Shown here: positions 28,240 through 38,427 of the stretch, in pieces
Numbering within the stretch: position 1 is the first letter of the stretch
Layout: the number at the start of each line of letters is the position of its first letter
NCBI RefSeq assembly: GCF_001050115.1
Contig: NZ_CP012024.1
Location: 1,530,001 to 1,594,000 of the forward strand
Direction of reading: 5' to 3'
DNA length: 64,000 nt
From: Bacillus smithii
GTDB taxonomy: Bacteria > Bacillota > Bacilli > Bacillales > DSM-4216
Notes under the pieces: model-generated
The model's input: the letters and a program-made list of their open reading frames with translations, nothing else
Databases searched by the model: none
What the model was told of the DNA's origin: nothing
Made by a program: the position numbers and the translations under genes

Positions 28240-29169
28240 ATGAAATTCGCAAAAAATGTGTTTGAACTTATTGGGAATACACCGTTAGTTGAAATCACTT
28301 CTTATCCCTTGTCTGAAGGTGTACGCCTGTTTGCCAAACTTGAATATCTCAATCCAGGCGGAAGTGTAAAAGATCGTCTCGGGCAATATTTGTTGAAGCG
28401 TGCGTTCCATGAAGGTAAACTAAAAAAAGGTTGGACCATTATTGAACCGACTGCTGGAAACACTGGAATTGGTCTCGCTCTTGCAGCTATTCAATTTGGT
28501 GTACAAGCAATATTTGTCGTACCTGAGAAATTCAGTATAGAAAAGCAAACATTGATGAAAGCTCTCGGAGCAAAAGTTATCAATACGCCTACGTCTCTTG
28601 GAATGGAAGGGGCAATTGAGAAAGCAAAAGAATTGTTGGAAACAACGCCTAATTCTTTTTATCCGGGACAGTTTCAAAATTTTTCCAACCCTGATACGTA
28701 TTATGAAAGCCTCGGTCCAGAAATATACGATGCTTTAGATGGCCATGTTGATGTGTTTGTTGCGGGCGCCGGTTCAGGCGGCACTTTTATGGGAACGGCT
28801 CGTTACTTAAAAGAAAAAAATCCTCAAATAAAAACGGTGATTGTAGAGCCGGAGGGCTCGATACTAAATGGGGGAGAACCCGGAAGCCATCGTACAGAAG
28901 GAATCGGCATGGAATTTCTCCCGCCGTTTATCGATAAAAAGTACTTCGATGCCATTCATACAATTCCTGATGAGGACGCCTTTTTCCGTTTGGCCGAAGT
29001 AGCTCGGAAAGAAGGATTACTTGTAGGAAGCTCTTCAGGTGCAGCGCTTGAAGCCAGTCTGAAAGAAGCGGAAATAGCGAAACCAGGGACCAATATTGTC
29101 ACCATTTTTCCAGACAGCAGTGAGCGTTATTTAAGTAGTGGAATTTATTCATTTTCAAACAATGAATAA
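28240..29169 (+). CDS. mccA: Cystathionine beta-synthase-type enzyme MccA
   Basis: 309-residue fold-type II PLP enzyme, cysteine synthase family. It has the PLP lysine in GGSVKDRLGQY near residue 40, the substrate loop EPTAGNTGIGLALA, the phosphate-binding GAGSGGTFMG and VGSSSGAA. In the reverse transsulfuration operon it condenses homocysteine with O-acetylserine to cystathionine. It starts 15 bp after luxS and precedes mccB by 37 bp. A plain O-acetylserine sulfhydrylase activity is possible, but the operon context favours MccA. Confidence 0.92.
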   Translation: MKFAKNVFELIGNTPLVEITSYPLSEGVRLFAKLEYLNPGGSVKDRLGQYLLKRAFHEGKLKKGWTIIEPTAGNTGIGLALAAIQFGVQAIFVVPEKFSIEKQTLMKALGAKVINTPTSLGMEGAIEKAKELLETTPNSFYPGQFQNFSNPDTYYESLGPEIYDALDGHVDVFVAGAGSGGTFMGTARYLKEKNPQIKTVIVEPEGSILNGGEPGSHRTEGIGMEFLPPFIDKKYFDAIHTIPDEDAFFRLAEVARKEGLLVGSSSGAALEASLKEAEIAKPGTNIVTIFPDSSERYLSSGIYSFSNNE

Positions 29170-29194
29170 AAGATTTTCATTTATTTTCTTTTAA

Positions 29195-30337
<1,143 letters not shown>

Positions 30338-30370
30338 AGGTCTATGAGTTCCGTTAAAAATAGAGGTTAA

Positions 30371-30407
30371 AATATCCCTTGCTTATTGGCAAGGGATATT
30401 TTCTTTC
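30371..30407 (+). terminator. Terminator of mcc operon
   Basis: Perfect 12-bp stem AATATCCCTTGC / GCAAGGGATATT (30371-30382, 30389-30400), then TTCTTTC. Confidence 0.9.
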
Positions 30408-30460
30408 AAACGATTTTTTAGTGTTTTTTCCAAATGGGAAATTTCGAATTCAGTTAAAAT

Positions 30461-31862
30461 CATTAGCATTGCATAAATATAGTTAGAATTTTCTGTTAAT
30501 TATTTTTTGTGAATTTGTGCCAAAAAGACAAAACCTAAAGAAAGGTGGCACTGCCCATTTGGTAAATATATACAGTTAAACCAGAGCGACAACGACAAAA
30601 GGGAGATTATGGACTGGCTCGCCCATCAAATTTTCGCAACCAAACATAAGCTGGTTTCCACAGAGCTCTCTTTAACCAACGAGTAATTCGAAGTAGGGAT
30701 TTCTTACTTTTCATCTCCAATTGAATGAGAACATGTAAGCAATACGTGATCAGGGCTAAGAAAATTTGATTTTGAATAGCTGTTTCACTCATTCCATAAA
30801 AGTGCTTAATTTCTACGTGTTGCTTGAGCCATTTGAAAAAGAGTTCAATAGCCCAGCGAGATCGGTAAATATCACTTATCTCTTCTGGTTTTAAATCAAA
30901 TCGGTTGGTGATGAAACGAAGTAAGTTCCCTTTTGTGTCCATAACTTCTAGTAGACGAAAGACATTTTCAGTACGATTTTGTGTGGTACCAATGTAGACC
31001 ATTTTATCGGATAGAACGTGACAATCATCAGGAAGTGAAAATGTATAGACTTCACGAATGACTGCGTTTTTCTTCAGTCTTGAAACGAAGAAATAGCCAT
31101 CATCTGTCATCCGATCAAAACGTTCATAGTCCACATAACCGCGGTCAAACACATACATGGCTTCTTGATCATCCACTAGGACTTCGAGTTGATTTCGGTC
31201 ATGTTCTTTTGCTGTCGTAATCACTGCTTTTTCAGGATAGACGGTGTCTTTATCCATGAAAACGAGCCGTAAGTGTAGCTTTACACCAGCTTTTGTTTTC
31301 CGGAATTTTGCCCATTTATAATGGGTCAAGTTCAACGGGAGTGTACTTGAATCAATGATTTTCAGTGGCATATTCTTTCCGTTTTTATAATGGTACCGTT
31401 GAATTTTCCAAACAAGATCCAAGAACAAATTTGCAAGAATTAGTGGGTGGATCTGATTGTTTTTTCGGGATAGCTGAGAGGCACTTATCGATTCAAATCC
31501 GAGTGCTTTTTGAAGATCTTCGTCTACAAGTGCATCACTCATTTCCTCTAAGCTCTTAAATTCGAGCAGCTGGGCTACCAATAAAAGTTTAATATAAGCT
31601 TCTGTTGTCAGCTTTTTTGTGTAATAGTCCTGTTTCAATTCTTTGACTTGTTCGCTAAGTTTTTGAATATTTATGGGTGAAACCCATTTACCAAATGATA
31701 AAATTAGTGTATTCTTGTCCATAATGGTTATCCTTTACGATTGGATTTGGGCAGGAACCACCTGTACTTCCATTGTAAAGGATTTTTTTGTTTCGAAATC
31801 AATAAAAAATTGAACATTCTTAGTATTTTGAATCATCAGATTTAATTACTGCAATGCTAGTG
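30461..31862 (-). mobile_element. 1402-bp IS4-family insertion sequence with 9-bp target duplication
   Basis: Ends carry imperfect inverted repeats CATTAGCATTGCA (30461-30473) and TGCAATGCTAGTG (31850-31862). The flanks are an exact 9-bp direct repeat AGTTAAAAT at 30452-30460 and 31863-31871. The single transposase gene runs on the minus strand. Size, duplication length and transposase type agree with IS4Bsu1-like elements. The full ends and intact gene mean it may still move. It lies in a non-coding gap between the mcc operon and the inositol cluster. Confidence 0.92.
30607..31722 (-). CDS. IS4-family transposase
   Basis: 371-residue DDE transposase. Candidate catalytic residues are the aspartate in IIDSSTL, the one in YVFDRGYVDY, and the glutamate in YRSRWAIELFFKWLKQH, which follows the IS4 Y-x2-R-x3-E-x6-K rule. 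The N-terminal basic domain starts MDKNTLILSFGKWVSP. No internal stop is seen. It cuts and pastes its own element. Confidence 0.93.
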   Translation of the reverse strand: MDKNTLILSFGKWVSPINIQKLSEQVKELKQDYYTKKLTTEAYIKLLLVAQLLEFKSLEEMSDALVDEDLQKALGFESISASQLSRKNNQIHPLILANLFLDLVWKIQRYHYKNGKNMPLKIIDSSTLPLNLTHYKWAKFRKTKAGVKLHLRLVFMDKDTVYPEKAVITTAKEHDRNQLEVLVDDQEAMYVFDRGYVDYERFDRMTDDGYFFVSRLKKNAVIREVYTFSLPDDCHVLSDKMVYIGTTQNRTENVFRLLEVMDTKGNLLRFITNRFDLKPEEISDIYRSRWAIELFFKWLKQHVEIKHFYGMSETAIQNQIFLALITYCLHVLIQLEMKSKKSLLRITRWLKRALWKPAYVWLRKFDGRASP

Positions 31863-31937
31863 AGTTAAAATGAAAGTCGACACATGTAAAACAATAAAAT
31901 GGTTCTATGAAAAATGTTAAGGTCACATAACGAAAAG

Positions 31938-31951
31938 AGAAAGCGTTTACC
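31938..31951. promoter_or_regulatory. cre/LacI-like site
   Basis: AGAAAGCGTTTACC resembles the operators found before the inositol genes. It lies 515 bp upstream of the ABC ATPase gene in a gap (31872-32364) that otherwise holds no gene I can support. Confidence 0.35.
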
Positions 31952-32364
31952 CTGAGCTGATGAAGGGATTAAAAAAGATTGAAAACATCCACAAAAGGAT
32001 GACGATCTTGTTCCATAGTTGGTTTTATGAGAAATTTCACTTTGAATACGTATTGACAAAACGACTATTTTATTTTGAAAGCTCAACCAAGCAGAATCAA
32101 TGATCATTAGCTGCTGATTTCGCTTTTTGCTCTGACACTTATGATGAAAAATGGGTTAAAGACGATTAGGATTTAATTAGGCGGCCGTGACAGCATTTTT
32201 AGTGGGAAAAAGCCTATTTTAATTCTAATTATTTTTTCAAATGGTTAGCTAATTAGAAAAAGTTATAAAAAACATTATGAAATCATTCTGACGTTTAACT
32301 TAAGGAGTCTTTTCATACTAAATGAATTACCGGACTAAAAATTCAAAATTTTTTGATAAATTTA

Positions 32365-32414
32365 TTGCAAGTTTATCGAAAGTTGGTATAATCATTTTAG
32401 AGAAAGCGCTTTCC
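32365..32414 (+). promoter_or_regulatory. Promoter and operator of the inositol ABC importer
   Basis: -35 TTGCAA (32365-32370), 16-bp spacer, -10 TATAAT (32387-32392), then operator AGAAAGCGCTTTCC (32401-32414) over the transcript start. The palindromic AAAGCGCTTT core suits the LacI-type regulator encoded at 36.2 kb, or CcpA. Confidence 0.7.
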
Positions 32415-32453
32415 TTTTGGTTTTAAGGAGTAAAAATAGAAAGGGGGACATAT

Positions 32454-33962
32454 ATGGCTGCACATACAGGGTGCTTGCTTGAAATGAAAGGGATTAAGAA
32501 AAGCTTTCATCAAAACCAAGTGCTAAAAGGAATCGACTTAGATGTAAAAGCCGGAGAAGTCCATGTTTTGCTTGGTGAAAACGGTGCAGGAAAATCAACT
32601 CTCATCAAAATTTTAACAGGGGCTTATCAAAAGGACGCGGGCGAGATTTATTGGGAAGGAAGCATTGTTCATCTAGATCAACCTGTAGATGCGATGAAGT
32701 TAGGGATTGCTACTATTTATCAAGAACTAAATGTAATTCCTGAATTAAAAGTATATGAAAATATTTTTCTTGGAAGAGAATTAAAGCGCGGAGGAAAAAT
32801 ATCCTTGCTTCATCATCGAGCGATGCGAAAAGAAGCTGAGCGTTGTTTGGAGATACTGGGTCAGAATCCAAAGCTTGCTAATGAGCAATTAGGGAAACTG
32901 GGCATTGGGCAGCAGCAGTTAGTTGAAATTGCCAAAGCCATTGCATTAGAAGCGAAATTAATTATTATGGATGAACCCACATCCAGCTTGAGCGCCCAAG
33001 AAGTGGAACAATTATATAAAGTTGTTGAAGAGCTTAAGAAAAAAGGAATTGCTATTATTTTTATTTCCCATCGTTTAGAAGAAATAAAATACCTTGGAGA
33101 TCGGATTACCATTCTTCGAGATGGATTCAAAATTAAAACATTACCGGTAAAAACGACTGAACCCGACTACTGGATTGAATTGATGGTTGGACGTACATTG
33201 GATGAAAAATTTCCAAAGCATTCCTTTGCTCTTGGTAAAGAAGGATTTCGAGTTGAAAATTTTGTAGTAAAAGGTGCGAAAGAACCGGTTAATTTTTCTG
33301 TTCGATATGGAGAAATTGTAGGCATTTCCGGTCTTGTAGGGGCAGGACGCACAGAATTAGCTAGAGCCATTTTCGGAGTTGATTCCCATAAAGGAGGGAA
33401 AGTCTATATTGATGGCAAAGAAGTGCGAATAAAATCTCCAAGGGATGCTATTAAAGCAGGAATTGCTTTTATTACAGAGGATCGCAAAAGTGAAGGTCTT
33501 CTGTTAGATCAACCACTCGATTTTAATATAGGTATAGCTAATATGGATAAATTCAAAAGGGGCATCGGGTTGCTGGATTTAAAAGCATTGCGTAAAGAAG
33601 CATTAAATTACGTAAAAGAATTAAAAATTCGTCCGGATAATATCGAACTGCATTCACGGAACTTAAGTGGGGGAAACCAACAAAAGGTCGTAATAGCTAA
33701 ATGGCTGTGTACACGTGCAAAGGTCTTTATTTTCGATGAACCGACAAGAGGAATTGATGTTGGGGCTAAGGTTGAAGTATACCGATTAATGAACCAATTG
33801 ATAGCAAATGGTTCTATCGTACTGATGATATCTTCAGACCTTCCTGAAATTCTAGGTATGTGTGACCGGGTATTAGTGATGAATGAAGGGAAATTAACTG
33901 CAAATTTGCCGATTCATGAAGCTTCACAAGACAAAATAATGAAAGCGGCTACAGGGGGATGA
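32454..33962 (+). CDS. Sugar/inositol ABC transporter ATPase (RbsA type)
   Basis: 502-residue double ATPase energising a monosaccharide-type importer. The first domain has Walker A LGENGAGKSTL near residue 42 and MDEPTSSLS. The second has a degenerate Walker A SGLVGAGRTELA near 290, the signature LSGGNQQKVV near 400 and FDEPTRGID. RBS AAAGGGGGAC precedes the ATG. A permease gene follows 4 bp later. Being at the head of the iol cluster, it is most likely the inositol importer (compare IatA), though the RbsA family also covers ribose and xylose. Confidence 0.9.
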   Translation: MAAHTGCLLEMKGIKKSFHQNQVLKGIDLDVKAGEVHVLLGENGAGKSTLIKILTGAYQKDAGEIYWEGSIVHLDQPVDAMKLGIATIYQELNVIPELKVYENIFLGRELKRGGKISLLHHRAMRKEAERCLEILGQNPKLANEQLGKLGIGQQQLVEIAKAIALEAKLIIMDEPTSSLSAQEVEQLYKVVEELKKKGIAIIFISHRLEEIKYLGDRITILRDGFKIKTLPVKTTEPDYWIELMVGRTLDEKFPKHSFALGKEGFRVENFVVKGAKEPVNFSVRYGEIVGISGLVGAGRTELARAIFGVDSHKGGKVYIDGKEVRIKSPRDAIKAGIAFITEDRKSEGLLLDQPLDFNIGIANMDKFKRGIGLLDLKALRKEALNYVKELKIRPDNIELHSRNLSGGNQQKVVIAKWLCTRAKVFIFDEPTRGIDVGAKVEVYRLMNQLIANGSIVLMISSDLPEILGMCDRVLVMNEGKLTANLPIHEASQDKIMKAATGG

Positions 33963-33966
33963 GAAA

Positions 33967-34989
33967 ATGAATGAAGTAGCGGTGGAAAATAAAAATGATC
34001 TTTCGGTTAAAACAGAAAATGAACATCCGAAAAACAAGCAAACTTTTAAGAAAGTGCTTAGTAAGTTGGGTCCATTATTAGCGCTTATCATTTTAGTCGC
34101 AGTGCTTACTTTATTATCAGATAAGTTTTTGACTATAAATAACCTCATGAATATTGCCAGCCAATCTTCAATTAATGCATTGTTGGGAATTGGCATGCTT
34201 TTGGCTATCTTAACTGCCGGTATTGACTTGTCAGTTGGTGCTATTCTTGCCGTATCGATCATGTTTATGGGGATAGTGACAGTGAAAATGGGGTTAAATC
34301 CCATTATTGGGCTCATTGTCTGTCTTGCAGTTGGCACTGGATTTGGCTTTTTGAATGGTGTGTTATTAACAAAACTGCATTTACCTCATCCGTTTATTTC
34401 TACTCTCGGCACCCAATTTATCGGTCGAGGAATTGCGTTAATTGTAACTGCAGCAGCACCGATCGCCGGTTTCCCACTGATGATTCAATTTGTTGGAAAT
34501 CAATTTGTTGGTCCGATTCCGGTAAGCTTTCTTCTTGTTATTGTAGTTTATGTGATTTTTCATATTTTTCTAACAAGAACAAAGACAGGGAGATATATTT
34601 ACGCTATAGGAGGCAACCCCGAAGCCGCCCGTTTGTCTGGTATAAATGTTGATCGAGTACTGCTCATCGTTTACTCACTAAGCGGTTTGATGGCAGGACT
34701 TGCAGGTTTAGTAATGGTTGGCCGTGTTAATTCGGCATTTCCGCTTGCAGGACTAAATTATGAATCGGATGCCATTGCTGCTGTTATCATCGGCGGTGCC
34801 AGCTTTTTTGGCGGTGTTGGTACAGTATACGGTACTTTAATTGGCGCGTTAACAATAGCTGTTCTTCGCAACGGCCTGAATCTTCTTAACGTTTCTGCAG
34901 ACTCCCAAATGGCTGTGATCGGCATCGTTATTATTGCCGCCGTTTATGTAGACGTTCTCCGCCAACGCAGAAGCAAGAATAAAAAATAA
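33967..34989 (+). CDS. Sugar/inositol ABC transporter permease (RbsC type)
   Basis: 340-residue integral membrane permease with about 8-10 helices. Its family signature region is GIDLSVGAILAVSIMFMGI (about residue 80-98), with LPHPFISTLGT, and the cytoplasmic EAARLSGINVDR coupling loop near 220. Overlapping context: 4 bp after the ATPase gene and 149 bp before the binding protein. It should form the channel for the inositol or sugar substrate. The ~45 N-terminal residues are hydrophilic. Confidence 0.9.
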   Translation: MNEVAVENKNDLSVKTENEHPKNKQTFKKVLSKLGPLLALIILVAVLTLLSDKFLTINNLMNIASQSSINALLGIGMLLAILTAGIDLSVGAILAVSIMFMGIVTVKMGLNPIIGLIVCLAVGTGFGFLNGVLLTKLHLPHPFISTLGTQFIGRGIALIVTAAAPIAGFPLMIQFVGNQFVGPIPVSFLLVIVVYVIFHIFLTRTKTGRYIYAIGGNPEAARLSGINVDRVLLIVYSLSGLMAGLAGLVMVGRVNSAFPLAGLNYESDAIAAVIIGGASFFGGVGTVYGTLIGALTIAVLRNGLNLLNVSADSQMAVIGIVIIAAVYVDVLRQRRSKNKK

Positions 34990-35058
34990 TTTAAGGCTTC
35001 ATATTGATTGAACTGTTTAGGCGCACTTTTAAAAATAGTTGGAGCGTTGAAGTTAAAA

Positions 35059-35072
35059 TGTAAACGCTTTAT
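35059..35072. promoter_or_regulatory. cre-like site before binding-protein gene
   Basis: TGTAAACGCTTTAT matches most of the catabolite-responsive element consensus for CcpA. It lies between the permease and the substrate-binding protein genes, suggesting a separately tuned transcript for the latter. Confidence 0.5.
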
Positions 35073-35138
35073 AAAGTCATTTAAAAATAGGGGCCATTGA
35101 AAACAACATAAAAAAGTAAGAAAAGTGGGGGAATTGCA

Positions 35139-36116
35139 ATGAATAAAAAGGTTAAATTAGTTGGAGCTGCTGTAGTGCTGTCAGTTATGACTCTAATTGC
35201 TGGATGTGGGACTGCTGCAAATAAGAGTACAAGTTCAAACCCAAGTAATAATGGAAATAAAAATATATCTGTTGTATTAAAAACATTATCAAGTCCATAT
35301 TGGCAATATGTTCAGGCTGGTGCTGAGGCTGCGGGCAAAAAACTTGGTGTCAATGTGAAGGTCGTAGGTCCATCATCTGAATCACAGGTAATGGAGCAGG
35401 TAAATATGATTCAAGACCAACTAAGTCAATCGCCGAGTGCACTTGTAGTATCGCCTTCTCAGCCTGATACAGTTGTCCCAGTATTAAATACAGCGGTAAA
35501 ACAGAAAGTTCCGGTACTTTTAATTGATACGGATGCTAAATTTGATGGGAAAACTACCTTTATCGGAACTGATAATGCAACAGCTGGGAAGGCAGCAGGC
35601 AAGTTGTTAGGTTCCATGCTTCATAAAGGAGATAAAGTTGTCCTCATTGCAGGCGCACTTGGTAACCCTGCAACTGATGAAAGGATTAAAGGAGCCAAAA
35701 AAGAATTAATTAAAGAAGGAATGCAAATCGTTGCAGAACAGCCTGCAGATAGTGATAAATCGAAAGCAATGTCTGTAATGGAAAATATTCTTGAGAAAAA
35801 CAAAGATGTAAAAGGAGTATTTGCGGCCAATGATGATATGGCACTTGGGGCATTACGTGCTGTTCAGGCAAAACACTTAGGTATTAAAGTAATTGGTACG
35901 GATGGCACGGAAGAAGCAGTTCAATCTATTCTTAACGGCGATCTTGCCGGTACAATTGCACAAAGCCCATATAATATGGGATACCAAAGTGTTGAAAATG
36001 CATTAAAAGTAATTGATGGAAATAAGATCTCTAGCCGAATTGACAGCGGAATTGATGTTATTACGAAGAATAATGCCCAAAAACAGCTGGACTTCTTAAA
36101 GAGCATTTCAAAATAA
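35139..36116 (+). CDS. Substrate-binding lipoprotein of the inositol/sugar ABC importer
   Basis: 325-residue periplasmic-type binding protein of the ribose/inositol class. A lipoprotein signal ends with LIAGC (Cys23), so it is anchored outside the membrane. A serine/asparagine-rich linker (about 28-42) leads to the two-lobed domain with ALVVSPSQPDTVVP, LIDTDAKFDG, AANDDMALGAL and VIGTDGTEEAV. RBS AAGTGGGGG precedes ATG. It delivers substrate to the RbsC-type permease upstream. Confidence 0.92.
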   Translation: MNKKVKLVGAAVVLSVMTLIAGCGTAANKSTSSNPSNNGNKNISVVLKTLSSPYWQYVQAGAEAAGKKLGVNVKVVGPSSESQVMEQVNMIQDQLSQSPSALVVSPSQPDTVVPVLNTAVKQKVPVLLIDTDAKFDGKTTFIGTDNATAGKAAGKLLGSMLHKGDKVVLIAGALGNPATDERIKGAKKELIKEGMQIVAEQPADSDKSKAMSVMENILEKNKDVKGVFAANDDMALGALRAVQAKHLGIKVIGTDGTEEAVQSILNGDLAGTIAQSPYNMGYQSVENALKVIDGNKISSRIDSGIDVITKNNAQKQLDFLKSISK

Positions 36117-36198
36117 TAAGCGAAAATGGTATTACCCGCAAAATTCCTTCATGATAGAATACTACTAGATGGGATGATTAGAGGGAGTTTGAAGATCC

Positions 36199-37200
36199 AT
36201 GAAGCCTACAATATATGATGTAGCTGAAAAAGCGGGAGTTTCTATTGCGACCGTTTCTAAGGTAGTTAATAATACCGGCCGGATTAGTGAAAAAACGAGA
36301 AAAAAAGTAGTTAAAATTATGGAAGAACTTGAATATCAGCCTAGCAGTGTTGCTGCGGCTCTAACTGGAAAGCAAACATACACGATTGGGGTTCTTGTTC
36401 CTGATATTTCAAATGGCTTTTTTGCAGAGGTTGCCCGCGCGTTGGAAAACAGCGCTCGAGAAATGGGCTATGCCATTATTTTGTGCAGTACGGATTATCA
36501 AATTGAGAGGGAGCATGATTACTTAGAATTATTATTAAAAAAACAAGTAGACGGGATTATTATTGCGACAGAACCGGAAGATTGGAAGACTTATAATATT
36601 CTTCAGAGAAAACTAATTCCGCATCTAATGTTTTCAATTGATAATTTAGGTTTCTCATCTCACGTTGTTACGACTGACGACATTCGAGGCGGATATATGG
36701 CAGGAAGGTATTTGTTAGAAAAAGGTCATACAGATATGGCAGTCATTGTGGAATTAAAGCGTGCCAGCGGTCGTCTACGCTTAGAAGGATTTAAGCAGGC
36801 ATTGGCTGATGAAGGAATCAGTTTAAAGGAAGAAAGAATTATTAGTGCGATGTCAAAAATTGATGAAGCTCAAGCAGCAGCACGGAAAATCTTGAGTTTG
36901 AAAAACAGACCTACCGCTGTATTTGCTGCAACGGATTTAATTGCCGCCATATTTACGAATGAAGCACGAAAAGCAAAGGTACGCATACCTGATGATCTAT
37001 CGATTATTGGCTTTGACAATACTATTTACGCTGAAATAGCTGATCCTGGCTTAACAACAATCGCACAGCCAACCGAGGAATTGGCACATTTTGCGATTGA
37101 CCAGCTATTAAAATTAATTAAGGACCCCACCATCCCACAGCAGAGAATCATGCTTTCGCCAACGCTGATAGAACGTAGCTCCGTCAAAAGTTTAATTTAA
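36199..37200 (+). CDS. LacI-family regulator of the inositol cluster
   Basis: 333-residue repressor. The N-terminal helix-turn-helix TIYDVAEKAGVSIATVSKV spans residues 3-21, with the hinge helix PSSVAAALTG near 50 and a periplasmic-binding-like effector domain (VLVPDISNGFFAEV, FAATDLIAA, GFDNTIYAEIADPGLTT). It sits between the importer and iolG. Multiple AAGCGCTT-core operators before the flanking operons are its likely targets. In Bacillus subtilis the iol regulator is the DeoR-type IolR, so this is a different control logic. Ligand unknown. Confidence 0.9.
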   Translation: MKPTIYDVAEKAGVSIATVSKVVNNTGRISEKTRKKVVKIMEELEYQPSSVAAALTGKQTYTIGVLVPDISNGFFAEVARALENSAREMGYAIILCSTDYQIEREHDYLELLLKKQVDGIIIATEPEDWKTYNILQRKLIPHLMFSIDNLGFSSHVVTTDDIRGGYMAGRYLLEKGHTDMAVIVELKRASGRLRLEGFKQALADEGISLKEERIISAMSKIDEAQAAARKILSLKNRPTAVFAATDLIAAIFTNEARKAKVRIPDDLSIIGFDNTIYAEIADPGLTTIAQPTEELAHFAIDQLLKLIKDPTIPQQRIMLSPTLIERSSVKSLI

Positions 37201-37216
37201 TAAAGTCGTTGCGGAG

Positions 37217-37246
37217 AACCAACCGGTGTTAACCGGTGGTTTTAAT
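37217..37246 (+). terminator. Hairpin after LacI-type gene
   Basis: AACCAACCGGT pairs with ACCGGTGGTT with one bulge and is followed by TTAATTC. Confidence 0.55.
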
Positions 37247-37252
37247 TCTAAG

Positions 37253-37266
37253 AGTAAGCGCTTAAT
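37253..37266. promoter_or_regulatory. LacI/cre-type operator
   Basis: AGTAAGCGCTTAAT, a near-perfect palindrome 88 bp upstream of the second operator at 37341. The pair could support looping. Confidence 0.55.
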
Positions 37267-37304
37267 CTTTTTGAATAAAATTTTTTAAATATTCTAACTG
37301 TATA

Positions 37305-37354
37305 TTGATTATTACGATATAAGGTGTATAATCGAACTAGAGAAAGCGCTTAAC
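37305..37354 (+). promoter_or_regulatory. iol operon promoter and operator
   Basis: -35 TTGATT (37305-37310), 16-bp spacer, -10 TATAAT (37327-37332), then operator AGAAAGCGCTTAAC (37341-37354) at the expected transcript start, as before the ABC importer. Confidence 0.7.
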
Positions 37355-37389
37355 CAAATTGGTCATCTTGAAAATAGGAGGAATCGGCG

Positions 37390-38409
37390 ATGGAAACGTT
37401 GACGATCGGAATAATAGGCGCTGGCCGAATTGGAAGATTACATGTAGATAATTTAAAAAAGATTTCGCAAATTCGAATTAAAAGTGTTTCCGATCTTGTT
37501 ATCGATCATCTTAAATCTTGGGCAAAAGAAAAACAAATTGAGGTATTAACAAAGGATTACCGTGAATTGCTTGATGACCCTGAAATTGAAGCCGTTTTCA
37601 TTTGCTCGCCAACAGATACTCATGCTGCCATTATAAAGGAAGCAGCAGCGGCTGGAAAACATATCTTTTGTGAAAAGCCAATCAGCTTTTCAGTCGGAGA
37701 AACAGAAGAGGCCTTAGAGGCAGTTGAAAAAGCCGGAGTAAAGCTGCAAATTGGATTTAACCGTCGGTTTGATCTTAATTTCCGGAAAATTCGAAATATT
37801 GTTCAGGATGGCAAAATTGGTCAGCCGCATATTTTAAGAATCACCTCACGAGATCCGCAACCCCCCAGCATTGAGTATGTTCAATCATCGGGCGGATTAT
37901 TTATGGACATGACGATACATGATTTTGACATGGCTCGATATGTAATGGGAAGTGAAGTGGTAGAGGTTTCAGCTGCAGGAGCCGTGCTTGTTGATCCTGA
38001 AATCGGGGATGCAGGAGATATTGATACTGCTATCGTTACGTTGAAATTTGCTAATGGAGCTCTAGGAGTTATTGATAATAGTCGCCGGGCAGTATATGGC
38101 TATGACCAGCGCCTTGAAATCTTTGGGGATAAGGGAGCCGCACTGGCAGATAACAATCGACCCACAAATGTCGAAGTATATACGGCGGAATCTGTTACGA
38201 AAGATAAGCCCTTATACTTTTTCCTCGAACGTTATACGCAAGCATATATTGCCGAAGTTTCAGAATTTGTTACTGCTTGTCTTGATAATACAGAAATCAG
38301 CTGCACAGGTTTTGATGGTTTACAAGCCCAAAAAATTGCGCAAGCAGCCAAAGAATCTCTTGAAACGGGTGCTCCAGTAAAGCTAATGCAAGAATCCCCA
38401 ATAAATTAG
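37390..38409 (+). CDS. iolG: myo-Inositol 2-dehydrogenase IolG
   Basis: 339-residue Gfo/Idh/MocA oxidoreductase that oxidises myo-inositol to 2-keto-inositol with NAD. It has the Rossmann motif GIIGAGRIGRLH at residues 7-18, the catalytic-lysine motif FCEKPIS near 95, and GGLFMDMTIHDFDMARYVMG (residues ~165-185) carrying the active-site Asp and His. RBS ATAGGAGG precedes the ATG. It heads iolG-iolC-iolA-iolD-iolE-iolB. Confidence 0.9.
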   Translation: METLTIGIIGAGRIGRLHVDNLKKISQIRIKSVSDLVIDHLKSWAKEKQIEVLTKDYRELLDDPEIEAVFICSPTDTHAAIIKEAAAAGKHIFCEKPISFSVGETEEALEAVEKAGVKLQIGFNRRFDLNFRKIRNIVQDGKIGQPHILRITSRDPQPPSIEYVQSSGGLFMDMTIHDFDMARYVMGSEVVEVSAAGAVLVDPEIGDAGDIDTAIVTLKFANGALGVIDNSRRAVYGYDQRLEIFGDKGAALADNNRPTNVEVYTAESVTKDKPLYFFLERYTQAYIAEVSEFVTACLDNTEISCTGFDGLQAQKIAQAAKESLETGAPVKLMQESPIN

Positions 38410-38427
38410 AAACGAAGGAATGATTCT

